Assembly: GCA_021234155.1 (NCBI GenBank)
Contig: JAJEKV010000280.1
Span: 248,001-312,000, forward strand
Direction of reading: 5' to 3'
Length of the DNA stretch: 64,000 bases
Origin: Isoetes taiwanensis
Taxonomy: Eukaryota > Streptophyta > Lycopodiopsida > Isoetales > Isoetaceae
In this document: piece by piece, positions 1 to 12,340 of the stretch
Numbering within the stretch: position 1 is the first letter of the stretch
Layout of the letters: each line of letters starts with the position of its first letter
Position numbers and translations under genes: made by a program
Notes under the pieces: model-generated
What the model saw: only the letters and a program-made list of their open reading frames with translations
Databases searched by the model: none
What the model was told of the DNA's origin: nothing

Positions 1-118
1 GCGGTGCGTGGGGCCATGTCAATGCTAGTCTAGAGGAGGCATCCGTGAATCGGGGGTTTGAGAAGCTATTTGGGCTGCGGGCTATCTTGATGATGGGTGT
101 CGATTCACGAGGCTAATT

Positions 119-905
119 TTGAAAGGAGGGAGCTTTTTTGGAATAAATCCACCAGATGTAGTGCTATCTGGGGCCTTCATAGCAAGAGGAAGAGTAGGGT
201 TAACAATACCGGAGCAATTGTTTAAGCTATTGTTTAATTCTCATATTTCCAATGCCATTCAAGATGGTTGGCTGGCTTCTAGGCCTGTGCCTTCTGAATC
301 TGCAGCATCTTCAAATGCTATGGCACACATTTTTAAACAGAAAGCAATAACAATCATACAGGAATACTTTCTGCCCGATGATATTTCAGAAGCCATTCAA
401 AAGCTTAGAGGATTTGGCTGCTTTAAATTTTCATGCAGTTTTTGTGAAAAGACTTGTCATGTTAGCTATGGATAGGAAGAATCGAGAGAAAGAGATGGCA
501 TCAGTTCTTTTATCAGCTTTGTATGCAGAAGTTATCCCAATAGATCAAATTGGTAAGGCCTTCACCATGCTTACTGTCTGCAGAAGATACTGCATTGGAC
601 ATTCCTGATGCTGCCAGCCAACTTGCATTCTTTCTAGCTCGGGCTGTGATTGATGATATTCTCAATCCTCTATACCTTGAGGAGATAAATGAAGAAAATG
701 ACGACTCCCTTGGTAGCAAAGTAGTGCGAACTGCTCAGTCTATCCTTTTTGCTCATCATGCTAGTGAACGAGCGCTACGATGCTCGTTCGGTAGTGCACC
801 CCGTTTTACTGGAAGTAGATGCTGTCTACCTCTTTGCAGCACATGTTGTCTACCTCTTGGCACCTCGGATTTTTTGTCTCATATATTCAACACAGATTAT
901 TGATA
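119..905 (+). pseudogene. MA3-domain translation regulator (MRF/PDCD4-like), frameshifted fragment
   Basis: Conceptual translation in three successive frames gives one complete MA3 domain. The parts are FKQKAITIIQEYFLPDDI (about 330-390), FVKRLVMLAMDRKNREKEMA then SVLLSALYAEVI (about 435-540), and SAEDTALDIPDA, FFLARAVIDDIL and LGSKVV (about 580-720). The frame changes near 400 and near 570. The second change lies in a CTGTCTGCAG stretch, so it could be a base-calling error. MA3 domains bind the helicase eIF4A. Plant proteins of this type carry several MA3 repeats and tune translation under stress and TOR signalling. Only about one repeat remains, and the coding match stops near 770 just after HHASERALRC. 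No intron is visible inside it. I read it as a pseudogene or detached exon. The family call is firm; the state of the gene is less certain. Confidence 0.72.
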
Positions 906-1564
906 TCTTAATTCCATTGATGGTCTAGTGATAATCTTTTAGAGTAACTTTATCGATAAGAGCCAGATTTACAGGTATGCAGCTGCCATCTCATGTCCAA
1001 AATATAGACTGCTGAAATTTTATAACTTCATTAGCAATTTGATTCATCTATTTGAGTGAACAAATGTTGGGTCGATTTAGATGCACTCCAATGAGTTGGG
1101 TTGATTTTATGGATTCTTGCTAGTATTACATTGTCATGCTGAGAAGTAATTTTTGCATCTCAGTTCAGTGCTGGGAGTGGTATTATGGTTGTCTGGTACT
1201 AGAGGTCCAAGAAACAGTTAAATATCGTCTTGGATTTTATGTTCTAAAAGATTTCATGTATAGTACAATTAGTTTTGATGTTGATAAAGGGCTAGGGGTA
1301 TTCCATGATGGTTTTCCATATCAGGCTATAACTAAGCTAAAAAGCTACTTCTAGAACACCCATTCCAATATTCTGATAGTGCCTGGCTTCTCCGGGACTA
1401 CATTTGCATGGAGTTGTCTACTGCAAAATATTGGACCCTATCTGTGATAGTTGCATTCGGCAATCCGTGTATCCTAAATATCTCCTTCAAAAAGAGTTTT
1501 GCTCTGTTGCTATTCTCTTTTCTGTTATTGGTATATATTGACTAGAACTCACTATTTATAGCAG
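906..1564. other. spacer without recognisable gene
   Basis: AT-rich sequence follows the MA3 fragment. The 72-codon open stretch at 1136-1354 has no recognisable motif or splice context, so I do not call it a gene. Confidence 0.5.
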
Positions 1565-1758
1565 CAGGAAGAGATTGAGAGTACGGATCAGAGTTCAAAA
1601 GAAGATTCCTTATCATCCTCAATATGTTTTTGATTGCCAACATCTGTTTCATTAAAGCAAGTTTCTTCACTGAAACCACAAAGCAAACAAGATTTAACCA
1701 GCAAGCATTTTGTTTATGGACTGAGCAGCGAGGAGATTCTAAGGAAAGATGCTAATAG
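1565..1758 (+). pseudogene. exon-like relic with one in-frame stop
   Basis: A stretch between an acceptor-like TATAGCAG and a donor-like AG/GTAATC reads open in one frame except for a single TGA near 1631. It begins QEEIESTDQSSKEDSLSSS and ends FVYGLSSEEILRKDANR. The composition is protein-like (charged, Ser-rich), but I recognise no family. It may belong to the decayed gene whose MA3 domain lies upstream, or be chance. Confidence 0.22.
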
Positions 1759-1979
1759 GTAATCTGCAATGCATAACTAAATTGTTCCTTCTCATCCTTG
1801 TCTCTATGTCATGTTTGAGCTTTGGTTTTAATAATAGCTATTATTTGCATTTAAATAAATTGTTTGTTCGATGTTTCCCATTTTAGAGCATAAATATGCA
1901 TTCGAAGCAAGCTATGCAAAAGTAATTTTTGTAGCCCTCTTATTGTCTTGAGCTGTTATCTCTTGAATTTGAGATTTAA

Positions 1980-2110
1980 TATGGCCGCCGCGAACATTTC
2001 TCTTTATCAAAATTATGCTAAGTCGAAATGATATCAATTCTGGACCTGTGAAAGCCAAAGCAATACCTATGCTTGAAGAGTTCGAACCTCCATATCTAAG
2101 CACACGTGCG
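1980..2110 (-). mobile_element. tRNA-like SINE, truncated copy 1
   Basis: On the minus strand a B-box-like GGTTCGAACTC (2078-2088) is followed by a body matching the copy at 58.99-59.21 kb. Shared blocks are TCCAGAATTGA, TTCGACTT and GAGAAATGTTCGCGGCGGCC (1983 onward). The A-box half and the distal arm of the terminal hairpin are missing. Shared order of B box, body and half hairpin supports one family. Confidence 0.5.
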
Positions 2111-2174
2111 TTCATTTACACAAACACCTCGATGAAATTTGCTTCATTTACACAAACACCTCGATGAAATTAGC
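2111..2174. repeat. two-copy direct repeat, 32-bp period
   Basis: A 29-bp block beginning TTCATTTACACAAACACCTC occurs at 2111 and again at 2143. It lies immediately upstream (in minus-strand terms) of SINE copy 1. Confidence 0.8.
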
Positions 2175-2537
2175 TCAAGAGAAATCGTAAACATGTGTGT
2201 GTTTGTATGGGCACAATGCAATTCCCCAAGTATGAGATGGACCTTTCCATTCGGTTCGTGAACTACCGATACAATAATTGGACCTCCATTTTAACCTCTC
2301 AATATACGCTTCTTAAACCATTTTGTAGTTCTTAGGACCATTTTGTAGCTCTAAGATGATCAAAGTAATGATTCTTTGAATATTTATTACAATCCATTAA
2401 ACTATTTGACATAAAAATAGCTGCCTTAACATTTCAGTGCATTGCATAAAACCTTGCTAGGGTTAATTTTTTTTTATATAGCCTTTAATAAGCACATAGT
2501 AAAAGTTGGTATCAATTTCAACTAGAGAAAATATCCA

Positions 2538-4166
2538 ATACTCAACCACGTATTTCTGTAGCAATTGCTAGACGGATAGTACTCAAGGAAATTTCATCTA
2601 TAGAATCAAACTTTTGCTTGTCTTGTACATCTAGTCGTGTATATTTGCCTGACTTCAACTCCTCCTCTCTCTTTTTTGCTTTTAGAAGCTGAATGCATTT
2701 GGAGAATCTCAAACAAATGCTATATATTTCCACTTAACAATTTCAACACTTAAAGAAAACAGCAAAAGCAACTTGTGTCGTGAGGAGGTAGAAAATAGAG
2801 TGTGCATGGGGCGAGATCTTCAGTGCATCACAAAAAAAAAACATGTATCCAATTGAAGGTAGTAGTAATAATGATATGCTAACCTGTTACTGCAAGACGG
2901 TCAATTGAGTTCTTAATTTGTTATTCCCATTCTTTTCATGTTCAAACGCCAACTTTAAACACCGATTCTAAGGGAAGGAAACAATGTTACATTTACTTTC
3001 CTTGCCTGGACAATATCAACATTTTCCAAAATGTTGTTAACCTACATATTTCATTCATGTGGTTTTGTTTTTTACTTATGAGACCATTAATATGAAAAAC
3101 TAGTGCAGTAAAGAACAGAAAATTCACGACGTTGTTAAAATTATCCATATTCTTTCCAAAAAGCTGATATTCTCTCTAAAGAGCATGGTTCTTGAAAATC
3201 TAAAAGGACAAATAAAAAATTGGACCATATAACTTGGATGCATGTATTGAATCTGCCATTTTATTGAGATCAAAGAAACAATTTATATGATGATAGGGTA
3301 GGCCTGCCTTTTTAAATAACTCCAGAATTTTCGCCTCACGAACATTGCAGCCTTCTCCATTAACTAGTACCTCTAAAAGATGCCTGTGTTTTGTATCCAT
3401 AAGAAATTCTTGCTAGTTAGATGCCAATGATTCTTAACATTTTGTAATGAAGACTTTACTTTAAATGCTTTAGCTCGGACTCTTGCAATTTTGATTTATC
3501 CTGTAACTCTCCCATTATTTTCTCCCGCAAGCAAAAACTAAGAAGGGTGTGAGAACATACTTGATGTAGTAGACACTTCCCTACTAATGGAATAAAATTT
3601 ATACTTCTGAAGGGCCTTCTTCCAATGGCGGCGGGCAATGATGGAAGCTTTCTTGGGAGTTATTTCCTTCTTGAGAGCCATTATGCTCAAACAATCTACA
3701 TAAATCGCCAAACATATAGTTAGCAAGACTTGGTTATAATAGATGCATTAAACACGAATGTTGGTTTTGGTCGCCAGAAATATAGTTCTTCAATTCTCAA
3801 AAGCCTCAACCCATTCCTTCATAATTTTGTTGCATTAAAATATGTTTATAGTCTCCCCAAATCATAGCCATTGCTTGCTGAACTTCAATCAATTAGTTGT
3901 CACTGCTTACAGTAGGAAACAGAGGAGAGGAGATTAAACATAAATGCGTTGCCGACCGAGATCGACAGGAATTCAGAATTTAGCAAAATGAAAAAGGGGC
4001 TAAAATAAATCAAGGGAGAGCGGATCGTAAAGACTTCTAGGGTTTGTTTATGACGGTCGAAATTGCCTTGCAAATCTTCATGCACAAGGCTCCAATTTGT
4101 TGATTTATATTGCCTTCTTTCCTCCTCTGCGCTGGTTTCCATTTTTCTCTGAAATTTTCCCCGCAT
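2538..4166 (-). other. possible multi-exon gene, minus strand, unrecognised
   Basis: Several short minus-strand open stretches have protein-like composition and splice-like borders. These are METSAEEERRQYKSTNWSL (start near 4139), MALKKEITPKKASIIARRHW (start near 3681), LREKIMGELQDKSKLQESEL (near 3520), EAKILELFKKAGLPYHHI (near 3310) and LKAKKREEELKSGKYTRLDV (near 2680). Together they could be exons of one charged, partly helical protein. Alternatively they are chance open stretches. I recognise no domain and cannot fix the joins. Transcript evidence would decide. Confidence 0.2.
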
Positions 4167-4169
4167 TCA

Positions 4170-6050
4170 CTGCCTCTTTGTTCGCAGAATAATTTATTTC
4201 CATGCTTGCGCGAACAGGAATGATGGTTCTAACTGATTAGAACAAATGGGCCAGGCCCAAATCCCTGTGCCGGAGTAAAGATCAGCTTAACCAAGATCAG
4301 TTGATCCTGCTTCATCATTTTTTAACCCGCTTGGACCTTTTCTTTTGTGGGTTTTTATTTTGGGCACCTTTTCTGCCCGGAGCTCAAAATACTCTGATCT
4401 TGGTGTTTCTTTTGGGCGCAAGATCTAGTTTTGTGATACACAGGTTGTCGGATGAGAAAAAATGCTTAAAGAAAACCTGTTTCGCAGGTTTAAATCTAGT
4501 GAAGCAGAAGTTTCAAAGACGGACATGGATTCAGCTTCTTGAAGGCGGTGCAGGCCTCAGTAACCAGCAGAGCATCATTTTCTCTTTTCTTTTCTTCTTG
4601 CAGAAAAAAGTCCGGGAAAAACATGCGTTAACGTTAGAATGCATGGCTTGCTGCCACGTGGGCGTTAGTATTGGACATAATAGATTATATATGTGTAGAT
4701 TATGGGGCTGTTATTTCTTGAATTTGACATTTCATATTATGTGTCAGACATGGGAAAGGACATTGGAAACTCATCCTACAAAGAAACCCTGATATCTTCC
4801 AAAACCGTTTTGAGGTACATTTTACTTCGTCTTCCCACTACAAAATCTTTGTCCGGGCTTTGTTGTCATTCTATTAATTATGTCAGGTCGATTTAAAAGA
4901 AAAATGGAAGAATATTGAAAGGGCTGAAAGCATTCTCCGGATTTCAATTGAGGTATTTGTTCCTACTAGATACCTTGATTCCAGGGATAGAATTTACCGA
5001 GACGGAACAGTACACAGGACGCTACATTGGGAACGAGCTTTGCTTTTGAAAGAATGTATCTATGTGTTGTAGACTCTGGGAATGTGTCTAGATGTTGCAG
5101 ACTCTAGGATGCGGCGTAGGACTTAGATGTACAATGACTCTTTTCTGCAGCCCATGAGAGGGCACAAAGGAATAAGCCCTTTCCATTTTTTATACTACAA
5201 ATGCACTGCAACAGAAGATGCTATACGTGGGGTAAAAGGGCTTGGTTGTTTCTGCAGTCAGTTGGTGTAGAGAATCGACAAACAAACTGCTTAATGAGAG
5301 TGCAATTTTCTCTTTGCCTGGAAATACACATTCATATCCATTATCCATTTGATACTAGAAATGTGTGCTTCTCTATAGAGAATCGGCAAACGAGCCCTGA
5401 GACCTACCAATATTGCAAATCTAGAGAAAGAGAATTGTTGCTTGCACATTTTGAACTTCAGTCTTGAAATGGCAACAGTATGTTCATGGTACCACATCAT
5501 GACTGGAAACTGATAGTAGCATATATGTCTCTTATCCCATTTGCCGTAAACCATGCTTCAGGATGCCCATCAAGTGTACCTCCATGTAAATGCAGCACAA
5601 TTGGAACTCCTCCAATTGGTGGATTTGTCATATTTAGAGTTCTGTCCACAACTGATAGATGGCATGTATCAGTTACGTAATTTTGCTAGCTGGTTCTAGC
5701 TACTTCTCTACGTATGGCTATAAATGCAGGGTCAGAATGCATAGCCAATGGTGCTAAATGCAGAGTGTTGTATTTGAAAGATCTCTGTGTAAATTCTACA
5801 CCATAAACACTATTGGTACTCCATTCAACATCGTAAGCTCAATCCTCAATAAGAAAAATTCGATGTACTTGTGATATTTTGTATGCTCCAAGAGTTAGAG
5901 AGAAATACTTGAAAAAGGTCTATATGGATAGGGACGGGAAAGCGGTCCATGAATTTCTCAAGAACAAGAGACAACTGGAGTTGCTAGCAAATAGATTGCA
6001 CATTCAACTACCCAATCCAACACATCATCAAAAAAGATAAGCATATAAAC
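4170..6050. other. spacer without recognisable gene
   Basis: I see no conserved domain on either strand. The longest open stretch (4301-4792) has no motif, and long runs of F, L and H residues suggest non-coding DNA. Confidence 0.5.
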
Positions 6051-6056
6051 TTATTG

Positions 6057-6082
6057 GATTACAAGAAATTTATCGCGGCGGC
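6057..6082 (-). mobile_element. SINE 3'-terminal fragment, copy 2
   Basis: A 26-bp block ending in ATTTATCGCGGCGGC is identical to 58,994-59,019, the terminal hairpin arm of the SINE at 59 kb. Nothing else of the element is visible here. Confidence 0.5.
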
Positions 6083-6236
6083 ACTCCAAGACACCCAGAG
6101 TTAAGAAACTTGTGTGAAATTGAAAATGGTTCGAAAGCAGCACCTGCACTAGCGTCAGATACGGTCTTGAGTTCATGATTGCAACATTCTAACAAAGTCT
6201 AGAATAATCTCATAACAAAAAAAAGCTTAATCAAGA

Positions 6237-6366
6237 AATTTCTATTGGAGTCTGGCCAAACTTAGTCATATAGGATCTCATAACAAAACGAAACTTAAAC
6301 AAGAATATTCTATTGGAGTCTAGCCAAACTGAGTCATATTCTATTGGAGTCTAGCCAAACTGAGTC
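6237..6366. repeat. short direct repeats (about 31 bp)
   Basis: The phrase TTCTATTGGAGTCTAGCCAA recurs at about 6308 and 6339 with a 31-bp period. A more diverged copy lies near 6238. Confidence 0.75.
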
Positions 6367-6710
6367 ACTTGTGCCAAAATAATACCCATGATCTTCCCAA
6401 TAACCCTGAATTTCTTTCTAATACCCAATATCTCATCTTGAGACCCAACATTTCAAAGTCCACCATACTATTTAACACCCACATTGTTTGTTTGAAATTC
6501 CATGTTATGTGTATCTAAAAGAACTATGAAAGAATAGCATAGATAGATGCATAGGCTAACAAAATTTCACAAGGTTTCAATCAGCGCAAATATAAGACCT
6601 AAGGTTGGCATAGAGGTTTGGGGATTTTGTTGTGCCTATTGTTATCAAATTAAGAGTGTGCTTGTCAAACGAATAAGAAAAATAGAGATGGTATTTTTAA
6701 CTCTCTCTCT

Positions 6711-9528
6711 CTCTAGACGTTGGATTTACACCAGACAGTTAAGAGTTGAAACAAGATAGTTAAGGAATAAGACATACTATAGTGAACTCATATGGTTGCT
6801 GGGTAGGATAAAACGGATAATATTCCTTCATTTGCAAAAAATTAATAGAAGAAAAAGCTAGGGAAAATTTGAGCACATCTGACTTCTCTAATATGCCTTC
6901 ATGGAGTAAGATTTGAAATCTTGGTATTTAAAGGTAAAGGATGAGTTGGAAAAATATGTTTTCATTTCTCCGTAACGCTAAGCACAAGTTCCCATGGGCA
7001 TATTTAAAGCATACTAATGCAATTTTAGATGGCTCTTAAATGCTGTGGTTGCCTCGTCTCAGACATAGGGCACATTGTAACCACGTTCTTCACGGAACTT
7101 GAGCCTTTGCTTAAAGACGGAACGTGCTAAGTTAATAATTGGTACTCAATGGCTTTCCATCTAAAACTTGGTCGTTGTATGCATATTATAGCTATTGGGT
7201 TAATAGAGAACTGTTTGCCTTTAGTTGGATGCTACAAATGCACAAACATGTGTTTGCCCCTAGTCCTTTCCCCTTAGTCGGATGCTTCAAATGCACAAAC
7301 ATATTTTGCCGGATGTGCAATTTTTGGTCAGAATAATCGAAACATTTTTTGAAAATGTATCTTGTCAAAATTTGTCGAAATTATATTGTCCAAGATAATG
7401 TATACATTTTTGACACGATTTTGCCCTAAAAACACCGTCGGATTTGTTGATTACGGCCTTCATACTCATCGATCCGGGCGCAGTTGATTATCTGTGGAAA
7501 CAAATCTTGCTATTATAGTCTACCATTCGGCTTGCAACAATCAGGTTATTTTCTTTCTTCTCTTGCGGATGTTATTCACGGGCTTTGATATTGCATGAAG
7601 CGGTCTTATAAAATGGATTGTAACTCTCCCTGCATGATTCGACCCTTCTCATGTGTCTTGTTTTGCCCTCTTAGTGGCACTAAGTTACGTATGGAGTAAT
7701 GAAGCGATTTTCTTCAATTTCCTTTGTGCAAACATGGCCTTAAGCTAATCAAGTTCTTGATGATTCCGAGTCTTCAAATCGGGTATGGTACACCAGCCCT
7801 TTCGTGTTGTGCGTTTAAATTATATTATGTTTGCAATGTAGAACTCTTGGCCGTTTAGATATTGTTGCCTTTGTATAATTATATGATCGGGGCTTTTGCA
7901 TAAACCGCATTTATAGGAAACCATTCTAAAACCTTCAGAAACAAGAACTTGACTTATGCATAATGTGTCTTTTCTACCATTTTTTGCGGAAATAAGCATC
8001 CCTGCTGGTCCGAAAGTTGAGGCACGACTTAATGCTTATGATTGATGTTTGCACTAACTCTCGATCCGATTGTTACATTGTTTGAGATCTAACCTTTGAA
8101 TAATTAATAACATGACCGACTAGCTCAAATCAATTTTCACATTATGACTTTTTGTATCGTCTAAGTTACATTTGTAACAGATCGGAATCATTCGATTTCT
8201 AGACATAACATAGAAACAACTTTTAGAGTCCCGATAGTAGATAATTTGCCGTATGAGTACAATCAATTAGATGCTCCATGGATATTTCAAGGGTTGCTTA
8301 TACGAAGCTATAGTTGGGTTTATTTACATGGATGTGATTTTCTTGGGACTTTTTTTTTGCATTCATAAATACAAAAAGGTTGGACATGGATAACAACCGG
8401 TTCTTTTGCACGACACGTAATGTCTGGTTGCAACCGACTTCGTTTGTTTGCTTTCTATGGATGCAGGTAAAGCAAAGGCCTTGACCTTTGATGTATTTGG
8501 ACAACGAAGTTGCCTTCTCGGAAGGGAGTAGAATTGTTCTCATGCAATGCGAATGTCAATTGTTATTTTTTTCCAAAGGAATACCTTTACGGTCACATTT
8601 ATTACAATCATCTTACATTTATTTAGTTAAGGTTTGGCTTCAATGGGTTTAGCTTTTGCTAAGGTGTTCTCGTCTCTCTCCCCCTCTCTCTCGTACTTTA
8701 GAAGTACCACCACCTATATTCCTTATTTGGAATATTGCCCTTTGAATCTTGATCTTAATACTTAAATGTAGATAGTGCTCTTGTTTCCAGGTTTATGACA
8801 TTGGAGCAGTTTTAAAGCTTTGACTAGGATTGGGTTTGGCAATGCCCTTCCTGCACCTATTCCCATTATTCAAAATTTTCGCTATAAAGAGAGGGTTCTA
8901 TTATTTGCTCCTGAGTCTAATTTCATAGCGTGTGATGACGTATTTATCCGAGAGAGATGCTTATGTGCTTGACTGACATCATGGAATTGTACTTTTGAAA
9001 TGCAAAAAAAATATTGAAAAGAAGATTCATGGGAGACTGTTTAATGTAGTTTTATTGACAACCTGCAAGAAGAGTAGCTTACAGTAATTGTTCCTATTAC
9101 CTTCACCTTGTTCCTACTTTTAAATTAGACTTACCAACATCTCAAAAGTTGCCTCATTCTCTCTTGACGAGTTCTTAATCCCTTTACACCTCTCGTGTCC
9201 TTGTACCCAAGTAGTAAACTTCTGCCTTCGATGCTATTGCTGTATCCAAAGCTAATATCCCTTTTGTCACTAACTGAACAATTGACTCTATATTTGCTTC
9301 TAAATATTACAGGTTATGGGCTTTGCCACCATTGATTTTTAGTATGCCAATTTTCATAGACTTATGGGCTTTGATCGGCGACTTGGGAGGAGGAGAAAAG
9401 AATTTTTGTTGCAGAAAAGCGTTGTGGGCTTGACTTACCCATCTGAGGATCAATTTACATAGTACCGGAACTGAGCCAACTTACACAGCAGGTCAGATTT
9501 GAGAAATATTGTGAAGTTGGAAAGGCAT
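6711..9528. repeat. 2.8-kb tandem unit, copy 1
   Basis: The unit starts CTCTAGACGTTGGATTTACA and recurs at 9529 and 12341 (periods 2818 and 2812). I found no recognisable protein domain. Compared with copy 2, the visible differences in the stretches I aligned are mostly small substitutions or indels where copy 2 has CAG or CTG: CAGG becomes CGGG, AAGTTCTGTATGG becomes AAGTTACGTATGG. A (CT)n-like tract lies just before the unit and another near 8675. Confidence 0.85.
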
Positions 9529-12340
9529 CTCTAGACGTTGGATTTACACCAGACAGTTAAGAGTTGAAACAAGATAGTTAAGGAATAAGACATACTATAG
9601 TGAACTCATATGGTTGCTGGGTAGGATAAAACGGATAATATTCCTTCATTTGCAAAAAATTAATAGAAGAAAAAGCTAGGGAAAATTTGAGCACATCTGA
9701 CTTCTCTAATATGCCTTCATGGAGTAAGATTTGAAATCTTGGTATTTAAATGTAAAGGATGAGTTGGAAAAATATGTTTTCATTTCTCCGTAACGCTAAG
9801 CACAAGTTCCCATAGGCATATTTAAAGCATACTAATGCAATTTTAGATGGCTCTTAAATGCTGTGGTTGCCTCGTCTCAGACATAGGGCACATTGTAACC
9901 ACGTTCTTCACGGAACTTGAGCCTTTGCTTAAAGACGGAACGTGCTAAGTTAATAATTGGTACTCAATGGCTTTCCATCTAAAACTTGGTCGTTGTATGC
10001 ATATTATAGCTATTGGGTTAATAGAGAACTGTTTGCCTTTAGTTGGATGCTACAAATGCACAAACATGTGTTTGCCCCTAGTCCTTTCCCCTTAGTCGGA
10101 TGCTTCAAATGCACAAACATACAGCTGCCAGATGTGCAATTTTTGGTCAGAATAATCAGAAACATTTTTGAAAATGTATCTTGTCAAAATTTGTCGAAAT
10201 TATATTGTCCAAGATAATGTATATATTTTTGACACGATTTTGCCCTAAAACACCGTCGGATTTGTTGATTACGGCCTTCATACTCATCGATCCGGAACAG
10301 TTGATTATCTGTGGAAACAAATCTTGCTATTATAGTCTACCATTCGGCTTGCAACAATCCAGGTTATTTTCTTTCTTCTACTGCCAGATGTTATTCACAG
10401 GCTTTGATATTGCATGAAGCGGTCTTATAAAATGGATTGTAACTCTCCCTGCATGATTCGACCCTTCTCATGTGTCTTGTTTTGCCCTCTTAGTGGCACT
10501 AAGTTCTGTATGGAGTAATGAAGCGATTTTCTTCAATTTCCTTTGTGCAAACATGGCCTTAAGCACTGAAGTTCTTGATGATTCCGAGTCTTCAAATCAG
10601 GTATGGTACACCAGCCCTTTGCTGTGTTAAGCGAAATTATATTATGTTTGCAACAGAACTCTTCTGGCCGTTTAGATATTGTTGCACTGTATAATTATAT
10701 GATCAGGCTTTTGCATAAACTGCATTTATAGGAAACCATTCTAAAACCTTCAGAAACAAGAACTTGACTTATGCATAATGTGTCTTTTCTACCATTTTGC
10801 GGAAATAAGCATCCACTGCTGGTCTGAGTTGCAGGCCTGACTTAATGCTTATGATTGATGTTTGCACTAACTCTCTGATCTGATTGTTACATTGTTTGAG
10901 ATCTAACCTTTGAATAATTAATAACATGACCGACTAGCTCAAATCAATTTTCACATTATGACTTTTTGTATCGTCTAAGTTCTGTTGTAACAGATCGGAA
11001 TCATTCCAGTTTCTAGACATAACATAGAAACAACTTTTAGAGTCCTGATAGTAGATAATTTGCCGTATGAGTACAATCAATTAGATGCTCCATGGATATT
11101 TCAAGGGTTGCTTATACCGAAGCTATAGTTGGGTTTATTTACATGGATGTGATTTTACTGACCGTTTTTTTTGCATTCATAAATACAAAAAAGGTTGGAC
11201 ATGGATAACAACTGGTTCTTTGCTACGACACCTGTAATACGGATTGCAACTGACTTCGTTTGTTTGCTTTCTATGGATGCAGGTAACAGCAAAGGCCTTG
11301 ACCTTTGATGTATTTGGACAACAGAAGTTGCCTTCTCAGAAGGGAGTAGAATTGTTCTGTCTGTCTGAATGTCAATTGTTATTTTTTTCCAAAGGAATAC
11401 CTTACGGTCACATTTATTACACTGTCTTACATTTATTTAGTTAAGGTTTGGCTTCAATGGGTTTAGCTTTTGCTAAGGTGTTCTACGTCTCTCTCTCCCC
11501 CTCTCTCTCGTACTTTAGAAGTACCACCACCTATATTCCTTGACTGGAATATTGCCCTTTGAATCTTGATCTTAATACTTAAATGTAGATAGTGCTCTTG
11601 TTTCCAGGTTTATGACATTGGAGCAGTTTTAAAGCTTTGACTAGGATTGGGTTTGGCAATGCCCTTCCTGCACCTATTCCCATTATTCAAAATTTTCGCT
11701 ATAAAGAGAGGGTTCTATTATTTGCTCCTGAGTCTAATTTCATAGCGTGTGATGACGTATTTATCCGAGAGAGATGCTTATGTGCTTGACTGACATCATG
11801 GAATTGTACTTTTGAAATGCAAAAAAAATATTGAAAAGAAGATTCATGGGAGACTGTTTAATGTAGTTTTATTGACAACCTGCAAGAAGAGTAGCTTACA
11901 GTAATTGTTCCTATTACCTTCACCTTGTTCCTACTTTTAAATTAGACTTACCAACATCTCAAAAGTTGCCTCATTCTCTCTTGACGAGTTCTTAATCCCT
12001 TTACACCTCTCGTGTCCTTGTACCCAAGTAGTAAACTTCTGCCTTCGATGCTATTGCTGTATCCAAAGCTAATATCCCTTTTGTCACTAACTGAACAATT
12101 GACTCTATATTTGCTTCTAAATATTACAGGTTATGGGCTTTGCCACCATTGATTTTTAGTATGCCAATTTTCATAGACTTATGGGCTTTGATCGGCGACT
12201 TGGGAGGAGGAGAAAAGAATTTTTGTTGCAGAAAAGTTGTGGGCGACTTACCCATACAGGATCAATTTACATAGTACCGGAACTGAGCCAACTTACACAG
12301 CAGGTCAGATTTGAGAAATATTGTGAAGTTGGAAAGGCAT
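9529..12340. repeat. 2.8-kb tandem unit, copy 2 (reference-like)
   Basis: This copy keeps CAG/CTG where copies 1 and 3 show varied substitutions, so it is probably closest to the true unit. Short exon-like stretches occur: one before 11,300 (AKALTFDVFGQQKLPSQKG, just after a TTTCTATGGATGCAG acceptor-like sequence), and one at the unit end reading VRFEKYCEVGKASLDVGFTP before a stop. These may be exon pieces of an unrecognised host gene trapped in the repeated unit. I cannot assign a family. Confidence 0.85.

Noticed and set aside
4301-4792. 163-codon open frame
   Set aside because: No domain, no splice context and low-complexity hydrophobic composition; not supported as a gene.
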